A DNA stretch of 64,000 nt from a virus. Below are positions 50,668 to 58,012 of the stretch, in pieces (position 1 is the stretch's first letter; each line of letters begins with the position of its first letter). Position numbers and translations under genes: made by a program. Under the pieces are notes generated by a model. The model was given only the letters and a program-made list of their open reading frames with translations. It was not told where the DNA came from and did no database searches. The stretch is taken from IMG/VR virus record IMGVR_UViG_3300045996_001242, positions 1-64,000 of that record; one strand, 5' to 3'.

Positions 50668-53352
50668 CTAAGCGGCGAGCTTCATCACGTGTCCCTCGAA
50701 GGCCTCGTAGATCTGAGCCTGGGAGGCATTGTTGGGGATCGAGATCTCCGAGCTCCAGTCGGGGTAGAAGATCGAGAACTCGCCCCCGAGCTTCACCTCC
50801 TCGTGCCAGATGTCCGGGTGGTTCTGCCACTCGCACGCCTTGACCAGGTGAGTGTTGGTGTACTCGATGGCGTCGACGTTGTCCCGGACCAGGCAGTAGT
50901 TGGCGTCGTGGATCTGGGCGCACGGCCGGATGTCGTGGCGGAACTCGCTCTTGCGGACCTTGCCGTAGAACTCAGAGCCCGCTCTCGAGTTGAGCAGGCA
51001 CCAGGACTGCCCGAGGGCGTTCCCCGCTGTACGGCCTTCCGCTTCAGCCTGGTAGGGCGTTTTGGTCGTGCCGAGCACCGTACGGTGCAGGAGCGGCGTC
51101 CGTACCCTCAGCCCGAAGGCCACGGTCACATAGCCGTCCTTGCAGGCCTGAGCCAGCTTCGCCTGGATCCAGTTGTCCGAGACCACGTAGAGCTCGTGGT
51201 AACTCTTCTCGACCGCCTTGGCTTTCGCTTCCGGCCAGCCTAGGGCGTTCATGATCCCCATATAGGTCCCGCCGTAGGTCAGGAGAAACGTCGGCACCTT
51301 CGAGTCCTGGCGCAGCGCCGGGTACTTCTCCTGGATCGAGTTGATCAGCTCGACCGTCATGTCGAGGTTCAGGAACGCCGGCATCTGGTCGGCGAAGTAG
51401 CTGTGGGCCCGCAACGAGTGGCCGTCATAGCCATCCGTATAGACCTTGAGCTTGTTCGGGTCCTTCGTGGTGAGCGCCGAGATCCGGTCCTCGAGGGATG
51501 CGAAGTCGATGCCGCAGAAGAACCAGCCCGGAGGCGCCTGGAAGCAGTATTTGATCAGCTTGCCCAGGCTCAGCTTGCCCTTCTTGGCGTACCGCTGGAG
51601 GAGCGGGAAGCGATCGAGGAGCGCCTGCATGATCTTCATCTCGACGTTGGCCGGGATGTTCTGGAGGTTCGGGTCGCTCGACGAGAGCCGTCCGGAGACG
51701 GTGCCGCCGAGGTTGAAGTTCCCGAACAGCCAGTGCCACCCGTCAGGCCCCAGCTGGGCGCCTTTGAGGGCCGGGATGAAGGTCTCGAGGATGGTTGCGA
51801 CAGCGCTGTATTCCATCAGCGCGGTCAGGAAGTCCTTCACCTCCTGGCTCTGGGCATGGTTGATCAGCTTCTCGAGAGTCTTGCCGCCGGTCGCCGGCTG
51901 CTTGGTGTCCGTCCGGTCGATGACCGGCAGCCCCAGGTCTTCGTAGAGGAGCTTCTGCAGCTGCGGACCCGAGTTCGGGTTGAACGTCACCTCTTTGCGA
52001 GTCGGCTCGTGGGTCTTGGCGAGCTCGCCCATCTCGGCGACGGTCATGCGCTTCTTGACCCACTCGGCGTTCATCTTCGCCGTGTAGGCCTCGAGACGCT
52101 GGTACTCGAACTGCTGGATCATCGGCAGCTGCAGCATCCTGGCCCGGGCGTCTTCGGAGAGCGTGAGCAGGATCTCTTCGACCTGCAGCACCCGCTCCAT
52201 GTTGACGGGCATGCCGGTCAGCTGCATCTGGATGATGTCGACGATCGCCGGCTTGAAGATCGTCTCGTAGATCTCGAGCTGGTTGTCCTTGACCATCCGC
52301 TGGTAGTGCTTCTCGTGGACGAACCAGGTCGAGAGACCATCGACGAGATTGTACTGCAGCAGCTGCGGCAGCGGGATCTTGCGGATGTCCTTGATGTCTT
52401 CCTGGGCATAGTCCCCGGCGTATTCCTGGGCCTGGATCTTGAGCTTGAGCTCGTTCTTGCCGGCGCAGGAATTGGTGGCCAGGTACGTGATGAGCTTAGT
52501 GTCGTCCCAGTTGCGCAGCATCACCTCGAGCCCATGCAGGAGCCCCTCGTTGTCGAGCAGGTCCTTCATGAACAGCTGGTAGATCAGCACGTAAACGTCG
52601 AAGCTGATGTTGTGGTAGATGGCCTTGCGCTTGAAGCGCTCGAAGAAGCTCCTCAACAGGGTCCGGCAGGCCGCCGAGTAGGCAGGGTCGTCGAGGATGT
52701 CGACCGGGAAGCAGATCCCCTCTGACTTCGACCAGGAGAACGAGATCGTCCCGATGCCGGCCGAGTAGTGCTTGAGCGAGAAGGTCTCGGTGTCGATTGC
52801 CAGGTCTTTGTCCATGTCGAGCAGGCGCTCGAGCCAGAGGGAGATCTCCTGGATCGTCTGGGGGTACTCGCAGAACTTGATGATATCGATGCCGGGATCG
52901 GTGTAGGTCCCCAGCATCCAGCGGATCAGGGCGTTGATGCTGGTGTTGATCTTTTGGGGCACCTTCACCGGATCGTAGTAGATCGAGAGGTAGGCGGGCA
53001 CGTAGACCAGGTGCCAGTCGCCGAACTCGGTAGCGAAGACGTAGCCGAGCACCGGGTCGATCTTCTGGACCTTGGTGAAGGTCTTGAAGTAGTCGCCGTC
53101 AGCGACGATGAGGTACTGGACGCCGAGCCCCTCGAGGGTCGGCTTGAGCTCGTCGAGGATGTACTGCTTGCGCTCGGCGGCCGGGGTGCTCTTCTTGCCG
53201 GGGCTCTGGTGGAGGGTGATGACGATGATGTCGTCTTCCCTGAGCCCGTAGGGCGTCACGTATGCCCGGAGGATTTCGTCCCTTTTGATCTCGTTGACGA
53301 GGATGGCGATCTTGTAGGTGGGCCGCTCAGGGCCGAAAGTCAGGTATCGCAA
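50668..53352 (-). CDS. Family A DNA polymerase with 3'-5' exonuclease (N4 gp39-like)
   Basis: 894 residues. The only start available is TTG 53352 (MRYLTFGPERP). The exonuclease domain has LAIDTETFSLKHYSAGIGTISFSW (D187, E189), YHNISFDVYVLIYQLF and a later Y/D motif (LLQYNLVDGLSTW). The polymerase shows GTVSGRLSSSDPNLQNIP, motif A FFCGIDFASLEDR with D616, motif B near K685 with LLTYGGTY, and motif C AQIHDANY with H815-D816. It replicates the genome with the primase and helicase nearby. The rare start codon and structured leader suggest controlled translation. Confidence 0.95.
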   Translation of the reverse strand: MRYLTFGPERPTYKIAILVNEIKRDEILRAYVTPYGLREDDIIVITLHQSPGKKSTPAAERKQYILDELKPTLEGLGVQYLIVADGDYFKTFTKVQKIDPVLGYVFATEFGDWHLVYVPAYLSIYYDPVKVPQKINTSINALIRWMLGTYTDPGIDIIKFCEYPQTIQEISLWLERLLDMDKDLAIDTETFSLKHYSAGIGTISFSWSKSEGICFPVDILDDPAYSAACRTLLRSFFERFKRKAIYHNISFDVYVLIYQLFMKDLLDNEGLLHGLEVMLRNWDDTKLITYLATNSCAGKNELKLKIQAQEYAGDYAQEDIKDIRKIPLPQLLQYNLVDGLSTWFVHEKHYQRMVKDNQLEIYETIFKPAIVDIIQMQLTGMPVNMERVLQVEEILLTLSEDARARMLQLPMIQQFEYQRLEAYTAKMNAEWVKKRMTVAEMGELAKTHEPTRKEVTFNPNSGPQLQKLLYEDLGLPVIDRTDTKQPATGGKTLEKLINHAQSQEVKDFLTALMEYSAVATILETFIPALKGAQLGPDGWHWLFGNFNLGGTVSGRLSSSDPNLQNIPANVEMKIMQALLDRFPLLQRYAKKGKLSLGKLIKYCFQAPPGWFFCGIDFASLEDRISALTTKDPNKLKVYTDGYDGHSLRAHSYFADQMPAFLNLDMTVELINSIQEKYPALRQDSKVPTFLLTYGGTYMGIMNALGWPEAKAKAVEKSYHELYVVSDNWIQAKLAQACKDGYVTVAFGLRVRTPLLHRTVLGTTKTPYQAEAEGRTAGNALGQSWCLLNSRAGSEFYGKVRKSEFRHDIRPCAQIHDANYCLVRDNVDAIEYTNTHLVKACEWQNHPDIWHEEVKLGGEFSIFYPDWSSEISIPNNASQAQIYEAFEGHVMKLAA

Positions 53353-53509
53353 TGTGGTTTCCCCCGGAGGTACGACGGGTCACGAAGGGCGGGCGGCCCT
53401 TGCGCGCCGAGCCCTGTCCTCCCCAGTGATCGGTTGAGGAGGGCGGACCCTCGGTCTCTCACCGGCAGAGGGGGAGTAAGCCCGACCTTCGAAACCCGTC
53501 GTGGGTGGC
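53353..53509 (-). promoter_or_regulatory. Structured leader before the DNA polymerase gene
   Basis: A GATAATC motif (53510-53516, leftward) is followed by a region that can close into a long stem: ACGACGGGT pairs with ACCCGTCGT (53494-53502 with 53372-53380), then a 2-by-2 internal loop, then CGAAGG with CCTTCG (53486-53491 with 53383-53388). Inside are GC-rich hairpins. The 3' arm ends just before the ribosome site and TTG start of the polymerase. It reads like a cis-acting RNA control element. No known riboswitch class is recognised. Confidence 0.5.
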
Positions 53510-53515
53510 GATTAT

Positions 53516-54025
53516 CTAGTAAAGCAGACGAGACGCCACGTAAAATTCGATCTTATCCCGGAGCATCATATACTGAGAATATGCCCGGGGATTATCGCGG
53601 AGCGTGTAGGCTTCCTCTCTGGTTCGCGCAAGCCCTTTGGCAGTCGGAACCAGGTCCTGGAGGCAGTTGGGCAGAGCATCACGCACATCTTGTGGGGTGC
53701 GGGTGTCCTTGAGGACCAGATAGAGGGCCTGCTGGATCCTGGACCGGTCGGCCTCGATGACCCGGCGGACGGTCATTATCGAGCTCGCCTCGGGAGCCAG
53801 GTCAGAAGAGAGCCGATCGTATTTGCCGCGGGAAATGGCAGCACCCGTCAGCTGGGTGTAGACCTTCCCCATGTGCTTGAACCCGTCTCTCGATCCGCCC
53901 GCCGCCATGTGCTTGGCGACGAGCTTCTCCTCGCGTTGACGGAGATGCGCCTCCTCCCGTTCGAACAGGAAGTTCACGATGGTGTGGATGCTGTAGTAGA
54001 GGGCGCTTTGAGGGCTGTAAGCCAT
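53516..54025 (-). CDS. Hypothetical helical protein (169 aa)
   Basis: The start at ATG 54025 (MAYSPQSALYYSIHTIVNFLFEREEAHLRQREEKLVAKHM) has GAGGA upstream. The product is helical, with basic and acidic patches, an Arg-rich middle (MTVRRVIEADRSRIQQALYLVLKD) and a C-terminal helix (YSQYMMLRDKIEFYVASRLLY). It lies between helicase and DNA polymerase. GATTATC (53590-53596) lies inside its coding region. Function unknown; a polymerase accessory role is possible from position. Confidence 0.6.
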   Translation of the reverse strand: MAYSPQSALYYSIHTIVNFLFEREEAHLRQREEKLVAKHMAAGGSRDGFKHMGKVYTQLTGAAISRGKYDRLSSDLAPEASSIMTVRRVIEADRSRIQQALYLVLKDTRTPQDVRDALPNCLQDLVPTAKGLARTREEAYTLRDNPRAYSQYMMLRDKIEFYVASRLLY

Positions 54026-54038
54026 GGGGAAGATCCTC

Positions 54039-55403
54039 TTAGGGGAGGGCGAGCCCTCCGTATTTGGCGGCCAGGTCCCCATAGAGGAAGACCCGGGTGC
54101 GGGCCCGAGAGAACGCTACGTAGAGCATACGGGCGACCTGCTGGGGCTGGTGGCAGGTGCTGATGTTGCCGAGGTCGACGAACACCGTGTCGTAGGTCGA
54201 GCCCTGCGACTTATGCACCGTCGCCGCGTCTCGCGGGCGAAGGTCCGCGATGTTGTTCTTGAGGTAGAAGTACGGCGTCCATTGCTTGGTGCGGGAGTAG
54301 TACCGAACCAGATCGTCGAAGTGCTGACGATCGGTCATCACCGGGACCTCATAATAGGAGTTCCCCAGGGAGTCCTGGATGTCGACGTGGTCGATATCGA
54401 GGTAGACGTCGTGGGTCTTGTCGATGAGGATCTTGCTGGCGCCGCGGTTGCGGAGGACCTCGACCTCAGTCTCGATCGGGACCTGGCCCCGCTTGTGGTG
54501 GATGACTGAGCTCGTGACCAGGTATTCGCCCTTGGTGTAGCTATCCGGCAGCTGGCGGATCGAGCGGATGTGGTTGTTGTACTCGATCACCCGCTTGTTG
54601 GTGTAGGCGAGGATGCGGGCCGCATGCGTCTGCTTCCCGAACTGTGCCTGGATCTCGGCCTGCATCTGCGCTCCATCGAGCAGGTCGATGACGCCGGGAA
54701 CCACCTGGATCGGATTGAACTGGCCGGTCGCCACGGTGTCTCTCAGCTGCTGGCAGATGCCCATCAGTGCCGGCTGGCCGGCATTGCGGACGGGCTCGAG
54801 TAGCTCGACCATCGGCGAGTCGTGCTTGTAGACCGGCGACAGGTCCTCCTGGACGGGAGCCAGCTGATGGCGATCCCCGACATAGACGAGCTTGCAGTTG
54901 ATGGTGCCTTCGTGGAGCATCTTCCAGAGCTCGGTGTCGATCATCGAGCTCTCGTCGATGAAGATGATCTTGCCGTGGTGGACCATCCAGCGGTTGGTCT
55001 TCTTGACGATCGACTTGCCCGTCGAATAGTCGTCCTTGACCGTGAGGTTGAAGAACGAATGCACGGTCCCCGCCGGCCGGCTGACGCTCTGCGAGAGCAC
55101 CTCGGCCGCCTTGTTCGTGGTCGCTGTCATGACGACGCCATCGAACAGGGGGTGGATCCCGACCAGCGCGCACATCTCGTGGTAGCGCGGCATCGTGTTG
55201 TCGATGATGTAGTTCATCAGGTAGGTCTTGCCGACGCCGGCGGGCCCCGAGATGATGAATTCCTTGTCCTCGCTGAAGAGGAACTCCATGAAGGCGTCGG
55301 CGGCTGCCTTCTGCCCCTGGTTCAGATTGTACTGCTTGGGTGCCGGAGGAGCTGCGACGCCCGGGTAGGTCATCGCGATGGTGCTGGCGGTGGCGGAGGG
55401 CAT
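54039..55403 (-). CDS. SF1 DNA helicase, RecD/Dda-like (N4 gp37-like)
   Basis: A 454-residue helicase with superfamily 1B motifs in order: FIISGPAGVGKTYLMNYI with K59 (motif I), TATTNKAAEVLS (Ia), IIFIDESSMIDTELW with D150-E151 (II), YVGDRHQLAPVQE (III), AATVHKSQGSTYDTVFVDL (V) and MLYVAFSRARTRVFLYGDL (VI). It unwinds DNA 5' to 3' in its relatives and matches N4 gp37 in size and place beside the polymerase. It starts at ATG 55403, near an ATTATC motif. Confidence 0.9.
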   Translation of the reverse strand: MPSATASTIAMTYPGVAAPPAPKQYNLNQGQKAAADAFMEFLFSEDKEFIISGPAGVGKTYLMNYIIDNTMPRYHEMCALVGIHPLFDGVVMTATTNKAAEVLSQSVSRPAGTVHSFFNLTVKDDYSTGKSIVKKTNRWMVHHGKIIFIDESSMIDTELWKMLHEGTINCKLVYVGDRHQLAPVQEDLSPVYKHDSPMVELLEPVRNAGQPALMGICQQLRDTVATGQFNPIQVVPGVIDLLDGAQMQAEIQAQFGKQTHAARILAYTNKRVIEYNNHIRSIRQLPDSYTKGEYLVTSSVIHHKRGQVPIETEVEVLRNRGASKILIDKTHDVYLDIDHVDIQDSLGNSYYEVPVMTDRQHFDDLVRYYSRTKQWTPYFYLKNNIADLRPRDAATVHKSQGSTYDTVFVDLGNISTCHQPQQVARMLYVAFSRARTRVFLYGDLAAKYGGLALP

Positions 55404-55446
55404 TAAAGGCTCACATTATCTTGTGGGTTGGTCCGAAAATGGAAAA

Positions 55447-55464
55447 CCCCGGGGTTAACCGGGG
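55447..55464 (-). terminator. Intrinsic terminator of the H-NS-like unit
   Basis: A 6-bp GC stem CCCCGG/CCGGGG with loop GGTTAA; leftward it is followed by TTTTCCATTTT. It separates the small regulatory unit from the helicase transcript. Confidence 0.65.
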
Positions 55465-55493
55465 CTTCCTACTTGATCAGGATTTGTCTGGGC

Positions 55494-55679
55494 CTAGAGC
55501 GTGTCGTAGATCCTCTCGACGTCCTCACGGGCCATCTCGGGGTGCGACAGCATCATCTGCCCGATGACCCATGATCGCCTCTGAGCGTCGATCTCGGCCT
55601 TGGTCATCGGCGGCCTGTTCCGAACCTCGGCCAGCAATCGAGCCAGCTCGGGGTCCATTGGAATGGGCTCACTCAGCAT
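55494..55679 (-). CDS. Small hypothetical protein (61 aa)
   Basis: MLSEPIPMDPELARLLAEVRN... is a charged helical protein of 61 residues ending EMAREDVERIYDTL. Its start overlaps the end of the H-NS-like gene by 11 bases, so the two are translationally linked. A second ATG at residue 8 is another possible start. It may be a partner or regulator of the H-NS-like protein; there is no direct evidence. Confidence 0.55.
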   Translation of the reverse strand: MLSEPIPMDPELARLLAEVRNRPPMTKAEIDAQRRSWVIGQMMLSHPEMAREDVERIYDTL

Positions 55680-56103
55680 CGGCGATCAGGAACTGCTCGC
55701 GGTCTTTGCCGCGGATCCAGACGGGCTCTTTGCCGCGGCCCGACCAGGTCGCCCCGCTGGCGGGATCCCGGTACTTCTGGATCGCCTTCTGGCCCTTGCG
55801 CTTGATCTTGAGACCGCCCAGGGCGTCGACGAGCTCGTCGATCGGGATGTCGTAGCTATGGACGACGCTCACGATCTGCTCGATGACGGCCCGCTTCTCG
55901 GCCTGCTGCTTCTCGAGGATCTTCCGCTGGATCTCGTCCTGCTGACGTTGCAGGTCCTCGAGGGTCATGTCAGAGGTCGGGTCGTCAGGCGCTTCCATCT
56001 GTACCTCCTTCATGTTGCTGGGGGTGGTGGTTGCCTCGTCGGCGTTGAAGACGAGGCGCTGCGTGCGGACGGCAGGTTCTTCACGAACTTCTTGCTCGGT
56101 CAT
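55669..56103 (-). CDS. H-NS-like nucleoid protein
   Basis: 144 residues from ATG 56103 (CAGGAG upstream), or 109 from ATG 55998, which has a very strong AAGGAGGT site 5 bases before it. The helical dimerisation region (LEDLQRQQDEIQRKILEKQQAEKRAVIEQIVSVV) is followed by a linker and the H-NS C-terminal DNA-binding motif: KYRDPASGATWSGRGKEPVWI and EQFLI at the end. H-NS proteins silence AT-rich DNA. In this GC-rich genome the AT-rich control regions are the obvious targets. It may also compete with the host's silencer. Two isoforms from two starts are possible. Confidence 0.85.
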   Translation of the reverse strand: MTEQEVREEPAVRTQRLVFNADEATTTPSNMKEVQMEAPDDPTSDMTLEDLQRQQDEIQRKILEKQQAEKRAVIEQIVSVVHSYDIPIDELVDALGGLKIKRKGQKAIQKYRDPASGATWSGRGKEPVWIRGKDREQFLIADAE

Positions 56104-56183
56104 TTGTTGCTCCTGGCCTACGTGGCCGTGGCAGATAAGTCGGTTTCTGAGACGCACCCTTTTCGGGTTTCGATTTTGGAGTC

Positions 56184-56206
56184 AAGAGATATTCGAGATA
56201 TCTCTT
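56184..56206. promoter_or_regulatory. Perfect 9-bp inverted repeat, operator candidate
   Basis: Arms AAGAGATAT and ATATCTCTT flank a 5-base spacer TCGAG between the HTH regulator gene and the H-NS-like gene start. The low GC of the stem argues against a terminator and for a protein-binding site, perhaps for one of the two adjacent regulators. Confidence 0.55.
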
Positions 56207-56221
56207 AAACTTTCCTGAAAA

Positions 56222-56533
56222 TCAGGCCGTGACCCCCGCCGCCGTAGTTCGGTTCACGTATTCCTTGATCAACAGGGCACGGACAAAGTCCTTGACCGTG
56301 TAGCCTGGGCCGAGCTGCTGGATCAGCCACTCCTGCTGGGCAGGGGCCAGGGCTTCGAAGATGTCCTCCATGAAGGCTCGCCGGGTATCGATGGGGTCGA
56401 TCCGCAGTTCTTTCAGCCGGTTGGAAACGGTAGTCGGGTGGACGTTGAGGCGTTCACCAATGCCGGTCAACGACAGGCCTAGGTTGTTGAATTCGATGAT
56501 CTTTCTGTCATCGGCTTTGCGCTGGTAAGGCAT
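56222..56533 (-). CDS. HTH DNA-binding protein (103 aa)
   Basis: The start at ATG 56533 (MPYQRKADDRKIIEFNNLGLSLTGIGERLNVHPTTVSNRLKELRID) is preferred because a homeodomain-like helix-turn-helix begins at once. Residues 12-46 carry the HTH. The rest is helical (RRAFMEDIFEALAPAQQEWLIQQLGPGYTVKDFVRALLIKEYV) and may be for dimerisation. Similar small proteins are common in N4-like and other phages; targets unknown. GATTATC (56548-56554) lies 15 bases upstream, and a sigma70-like promoter is further up. Confidence 0.7.
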   Translation of the reverse strand: MPYQRKADDRKIIEFNNLGLSLTGIGERLNVHPTTVSNRLKELRIDPIDTRRAFMEDIFEALAPAQQEWLIQQLGPGYTVKDFVRALLIKEYVNRTTAAGVTA

Positions 56534-56573
56534 GGGTCGGGTTCCGTGATTATCCACCATTAACTCGGGGACC

Positions 56574-56602
56574 ATTTTATTGATTATTGCACGGATTTTC
56601 AA
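56574..56602 (-). promoter_or_regulatory. Sigma70-like promoter for the HTH gene
   Basis: Leftward strand: TTGAAA, 17 bases, TAAAAT, about 40 bases before the HTH start. Spacing is ideal and the boxes differ from consensus at two positions each. It comes right after the terminator of the upstream operon. Confidence 0.6.
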
Positions 56603-56616
56603 GATACCCTTCTCAA

Positions 56617-56660
56617 GAAAAAGGACCCCCCGTTCACTGGCCAAGAGAACGGAGGATCCC
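56617..56660 (-). terminator. Intrinsic terminator of the AAA-RtcB-VWA operon
   Basis: The stem CCGTTC/GAACGG (56630-56635 with 56647-56652), extended by GC pairs on the outside, is followed leftward by TTTTTCTTG. It would end the long operon that finishes with the XRE gene. Confidence 0.65.
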
Positions 56661-56665
56661 ACCAA

Positions 56666-56896
56666 ATCCCCTCCCGGAAGAGGCGTCCGGCTCTGTGGAG
56701 TACCGTGTGCGATAGTGGGTTTCGCCTACGCCGCGGGGCGTCGCTGCGCATGCCCCGCTCTGACCACGTCACCAGAACTAACGGGAACCCAAAATGGTTT
56801 CATTGCGTCTGTCAAGCGGTAACGTACGAAAAAATGCGTACAACCCCTTGATATTATTAGGAAAATCGCCACCGGATTATGACGATTCGGGTGTGT
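56666..56896. other. Gene-free stretch with hairpins
   Basis: No coding region is supported. Visible structure: a 7-bp hairpin GCGGGGC/GCCCCGC at 56733-56758, a 5-bp hairpin GTACG/CGTAC with an A-rich loop at 56824-56841, and a perfect TTGACA on the leftward strand at 56810-56815 without a matching -10 box. With the terminator at 56617 this could encode a small RNA of about 190 bases; speculative. Confidence 0.3.
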
Positions 56897-57136
56897 TTAT
56901 TTTTCGAGTTTCTCCCGGACGGTCAGCTCCAGGCCCAGGACATTGAGGCAGGCATCGAGGTTACCGATGGTCGGCTCGGTCCTGGTCCGCCAGTCCTTGA
57001 AGGTGTTTTTGTTGATGCCGGAGCGGTCTGCCATGTCGATCGGGCCGACCTGCTGGGCATTCATCTCGACGAAGAGCCGGCGAACCAGGGGATGCGTCGA
57101 GTCGGGGATCGAGACCGGGCGAAAGCGGCGGATCAT
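56897..57136 (-). CDS. XRE-type HTH regulator (79 aa)
   Basis: 79 residues with a Cro/CI-like helix-turn-helix: QVGPIDMADRSGINKNTFKDWRTRTEPTIGNLDACLNVLGLEL is the standard pattern (helix 2 IDMADRSG, recognition helix NKNTFKDWR). It begins MIRRFRPVSIPDSTHP and ends TVREKLEK. It is the last gene of the long leftward operon, overlapped with the previous one by ATGA. It may shut down early transcription, or bind the repeated GATAATC sites; neither is shown. Confidence 0.75.
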   Translation of the reverse strand: MIRRFRPVSIPDSTHPLVRRLFVEMNAQQVGPIDMADRSGINKNTFKDWRTRTEPTIGNLDACLNVLGLELTVREKLEK

Positions 57137-57357
57137 TGGTCGTCAGGATCCCCTGGTTCGATGACTGTGCCATCGTCGCGCAGGATCTCGTGATAGAGGA
57201 CCTCGACGCCCTGGCCGTCGCCGCAGAAGTCGTGAATCGGGTCCTGGGAGGCGTTCCACGTCTCGCGGGCCAGCTCCTCAGCCTTGTCGCCGTCTTCGGC
57301 TTCAACCTCGACTTGGTAACGGACGGTCTCGACCAGCATCACTAGGAATTTGGTCAT
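57133..57357 (-). CDS. DpnD/PcfM-like small protein (74 aa)
   Basis: The start ATG 57357 gives MTKFLVMLVETVRYQVEVEAEDGDKAEELARETWNASQ..., ending RDDGTVIEPGDPDDQ. The pattern, a beta strand followed by 'VEVEAEDGDKAEELARE' and another strand, matches the DpnD/PcfM-type small proteins common in phages. Function unknown. Overlaps the XRE start. Confidence 0.6.
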   Translation of the reverse strand: MTKFLVMLVETVRYQVEVEAEDGDKAEELARETWNASQDPIHDFCGDGQGVEVLYHEILRDDGTVIEPGDPDDQ

Positions 57358-57359
57358 CG

Positions 57360-57569
57360 TCAGAACCCCAGGATCCGCATGAACCACATCTCGATGCCCT
57401 TGCCGTTGGCCTTGCGGAACTTCTCCGCGCGGGCATGGCCCTGCTCTTTGATCACGAGCTTCTTGGGCGCTCTCAGGATGTGGGTGAGCTCGCCATCGAG
57501 GTAGACGTGGACATGTCCCTCGTCGCGGATGTCGATCTCGACGAGGCCGGCGGTAATTTCAGTGGTCAT
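57360..57569 (-). CDS. Small hypothetical protein (69 aa)
   Basis: MTTEITAGLVEIDIRDEGHVHVYLDGELTHILRAPKKLVIKEQGHARAEKF... has a strand-rich N-terminal half and a basic helical end (69 residues). It overlaps the previous gene's stop, as throughout this operon. No family recognised. Confidence 0.55.
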   Translation of the reverse strand: MTTEITAGLVEIDIRDEGHVHVYLDGELTHILRAPKKLVIKEQGHARAEKFRKANGKGIEMWFMRILGF

Positions 57570-57880
57570 TGGCTATTGGTCCATTCTTCGATTTCAGTGA
57601 CCTGGGCGATCGTCAGCCCGCCATGCTTGGCGATGATGTCGATGGCTTCCCAGACTGGTTCCTCAGCGCGGTTGCGCTTGCGCTCGGGGCGGCTGCGTTC
57701 GTAGGCGTCCCAGCACTTTTCGTTGAGCTCGTCGGCGCAGGCTTTGGCGTCCGACTGCCTGGCGAATTTGACGGGCCACCTGGGGGCGGCCGGATCCTTG
57801 AAGACGTGCAGGAACGTCTCGCCGGCACGAAGGCAGAGCCGCCAGGTGCCGTCGTCGTGTTGTCGATTGGAGAAGGCCAT
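57566..57880 (-). CDS. Hypothetical protein (104 aa)
   Basis: The start at ATG 57880 shares bases with the stop of the 40-aa gene. It has 104 residues (MAFSNRQHDDGTWRLCLRAGETFLHVFKDPAAPRWPVKFARQSDAKACADELNEKCW...). The N-terminal strand pattern and a charged middle (RSRPERKRNRAEEPVWEAIDIIAKHGG) suggest a small alpha/beta fold. No function recognised. Confidence 0.6.
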   Translation of the reverse strand: MAFSNRQHDDGTWRLCLRAGETFLHVFKDPAAPRWPVKFARQSDAKACADELNEKCWDAYERSRPERKRNRAEEPVWEAIDIIAKHGGLTIAQVTEIEEWTNSQ

Positions 57881-58002
57881 CAGGGCAACAAGCTCCAGAA
57901 CAGGGCCCCGACTAGGAGCACGGCGCCCAGGGCTATGAAGCCGGCCCACAGGTAGAGCGGCCACATCGATTGAGCGGTGAGGCAGGCAGCGTCGCAGAGC
58001 AT
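57880..58002 (-). CDS. Very small membrane protein (40 aa)
   Basis: ATG 58002, preceded by AAGGA at a good distance, gives MLCDAACLTAQSMWPLYLWAGF then a hydrophobic IALGAVLLVGALFWSLLP. One transmembrane helix. TGATG overlap with the next start. The strong ribosome site and overlap make it credible despite its size. Confidence 0.65.
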   Translation of the reverse strand: MLCDAACLTAQSMWPLYLWAGFIALGAVLLVGALFWSLLP

Positions 58003-58012
58003 AGTGAGTCCT

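Noticed and set aside
50576-50700. Possible frameshift extension of the DNA polymerase into an acidic tail
   Set aside because: No slippery sequence is seen at the stop, and the polymerase is complete through motif C and its usual C-terminus.
56580-56822. 80-codon rightward frame between the regulators
   Set aside because: It runs antisense across a terminator and promoter, has no ribosome site and shows random composition.
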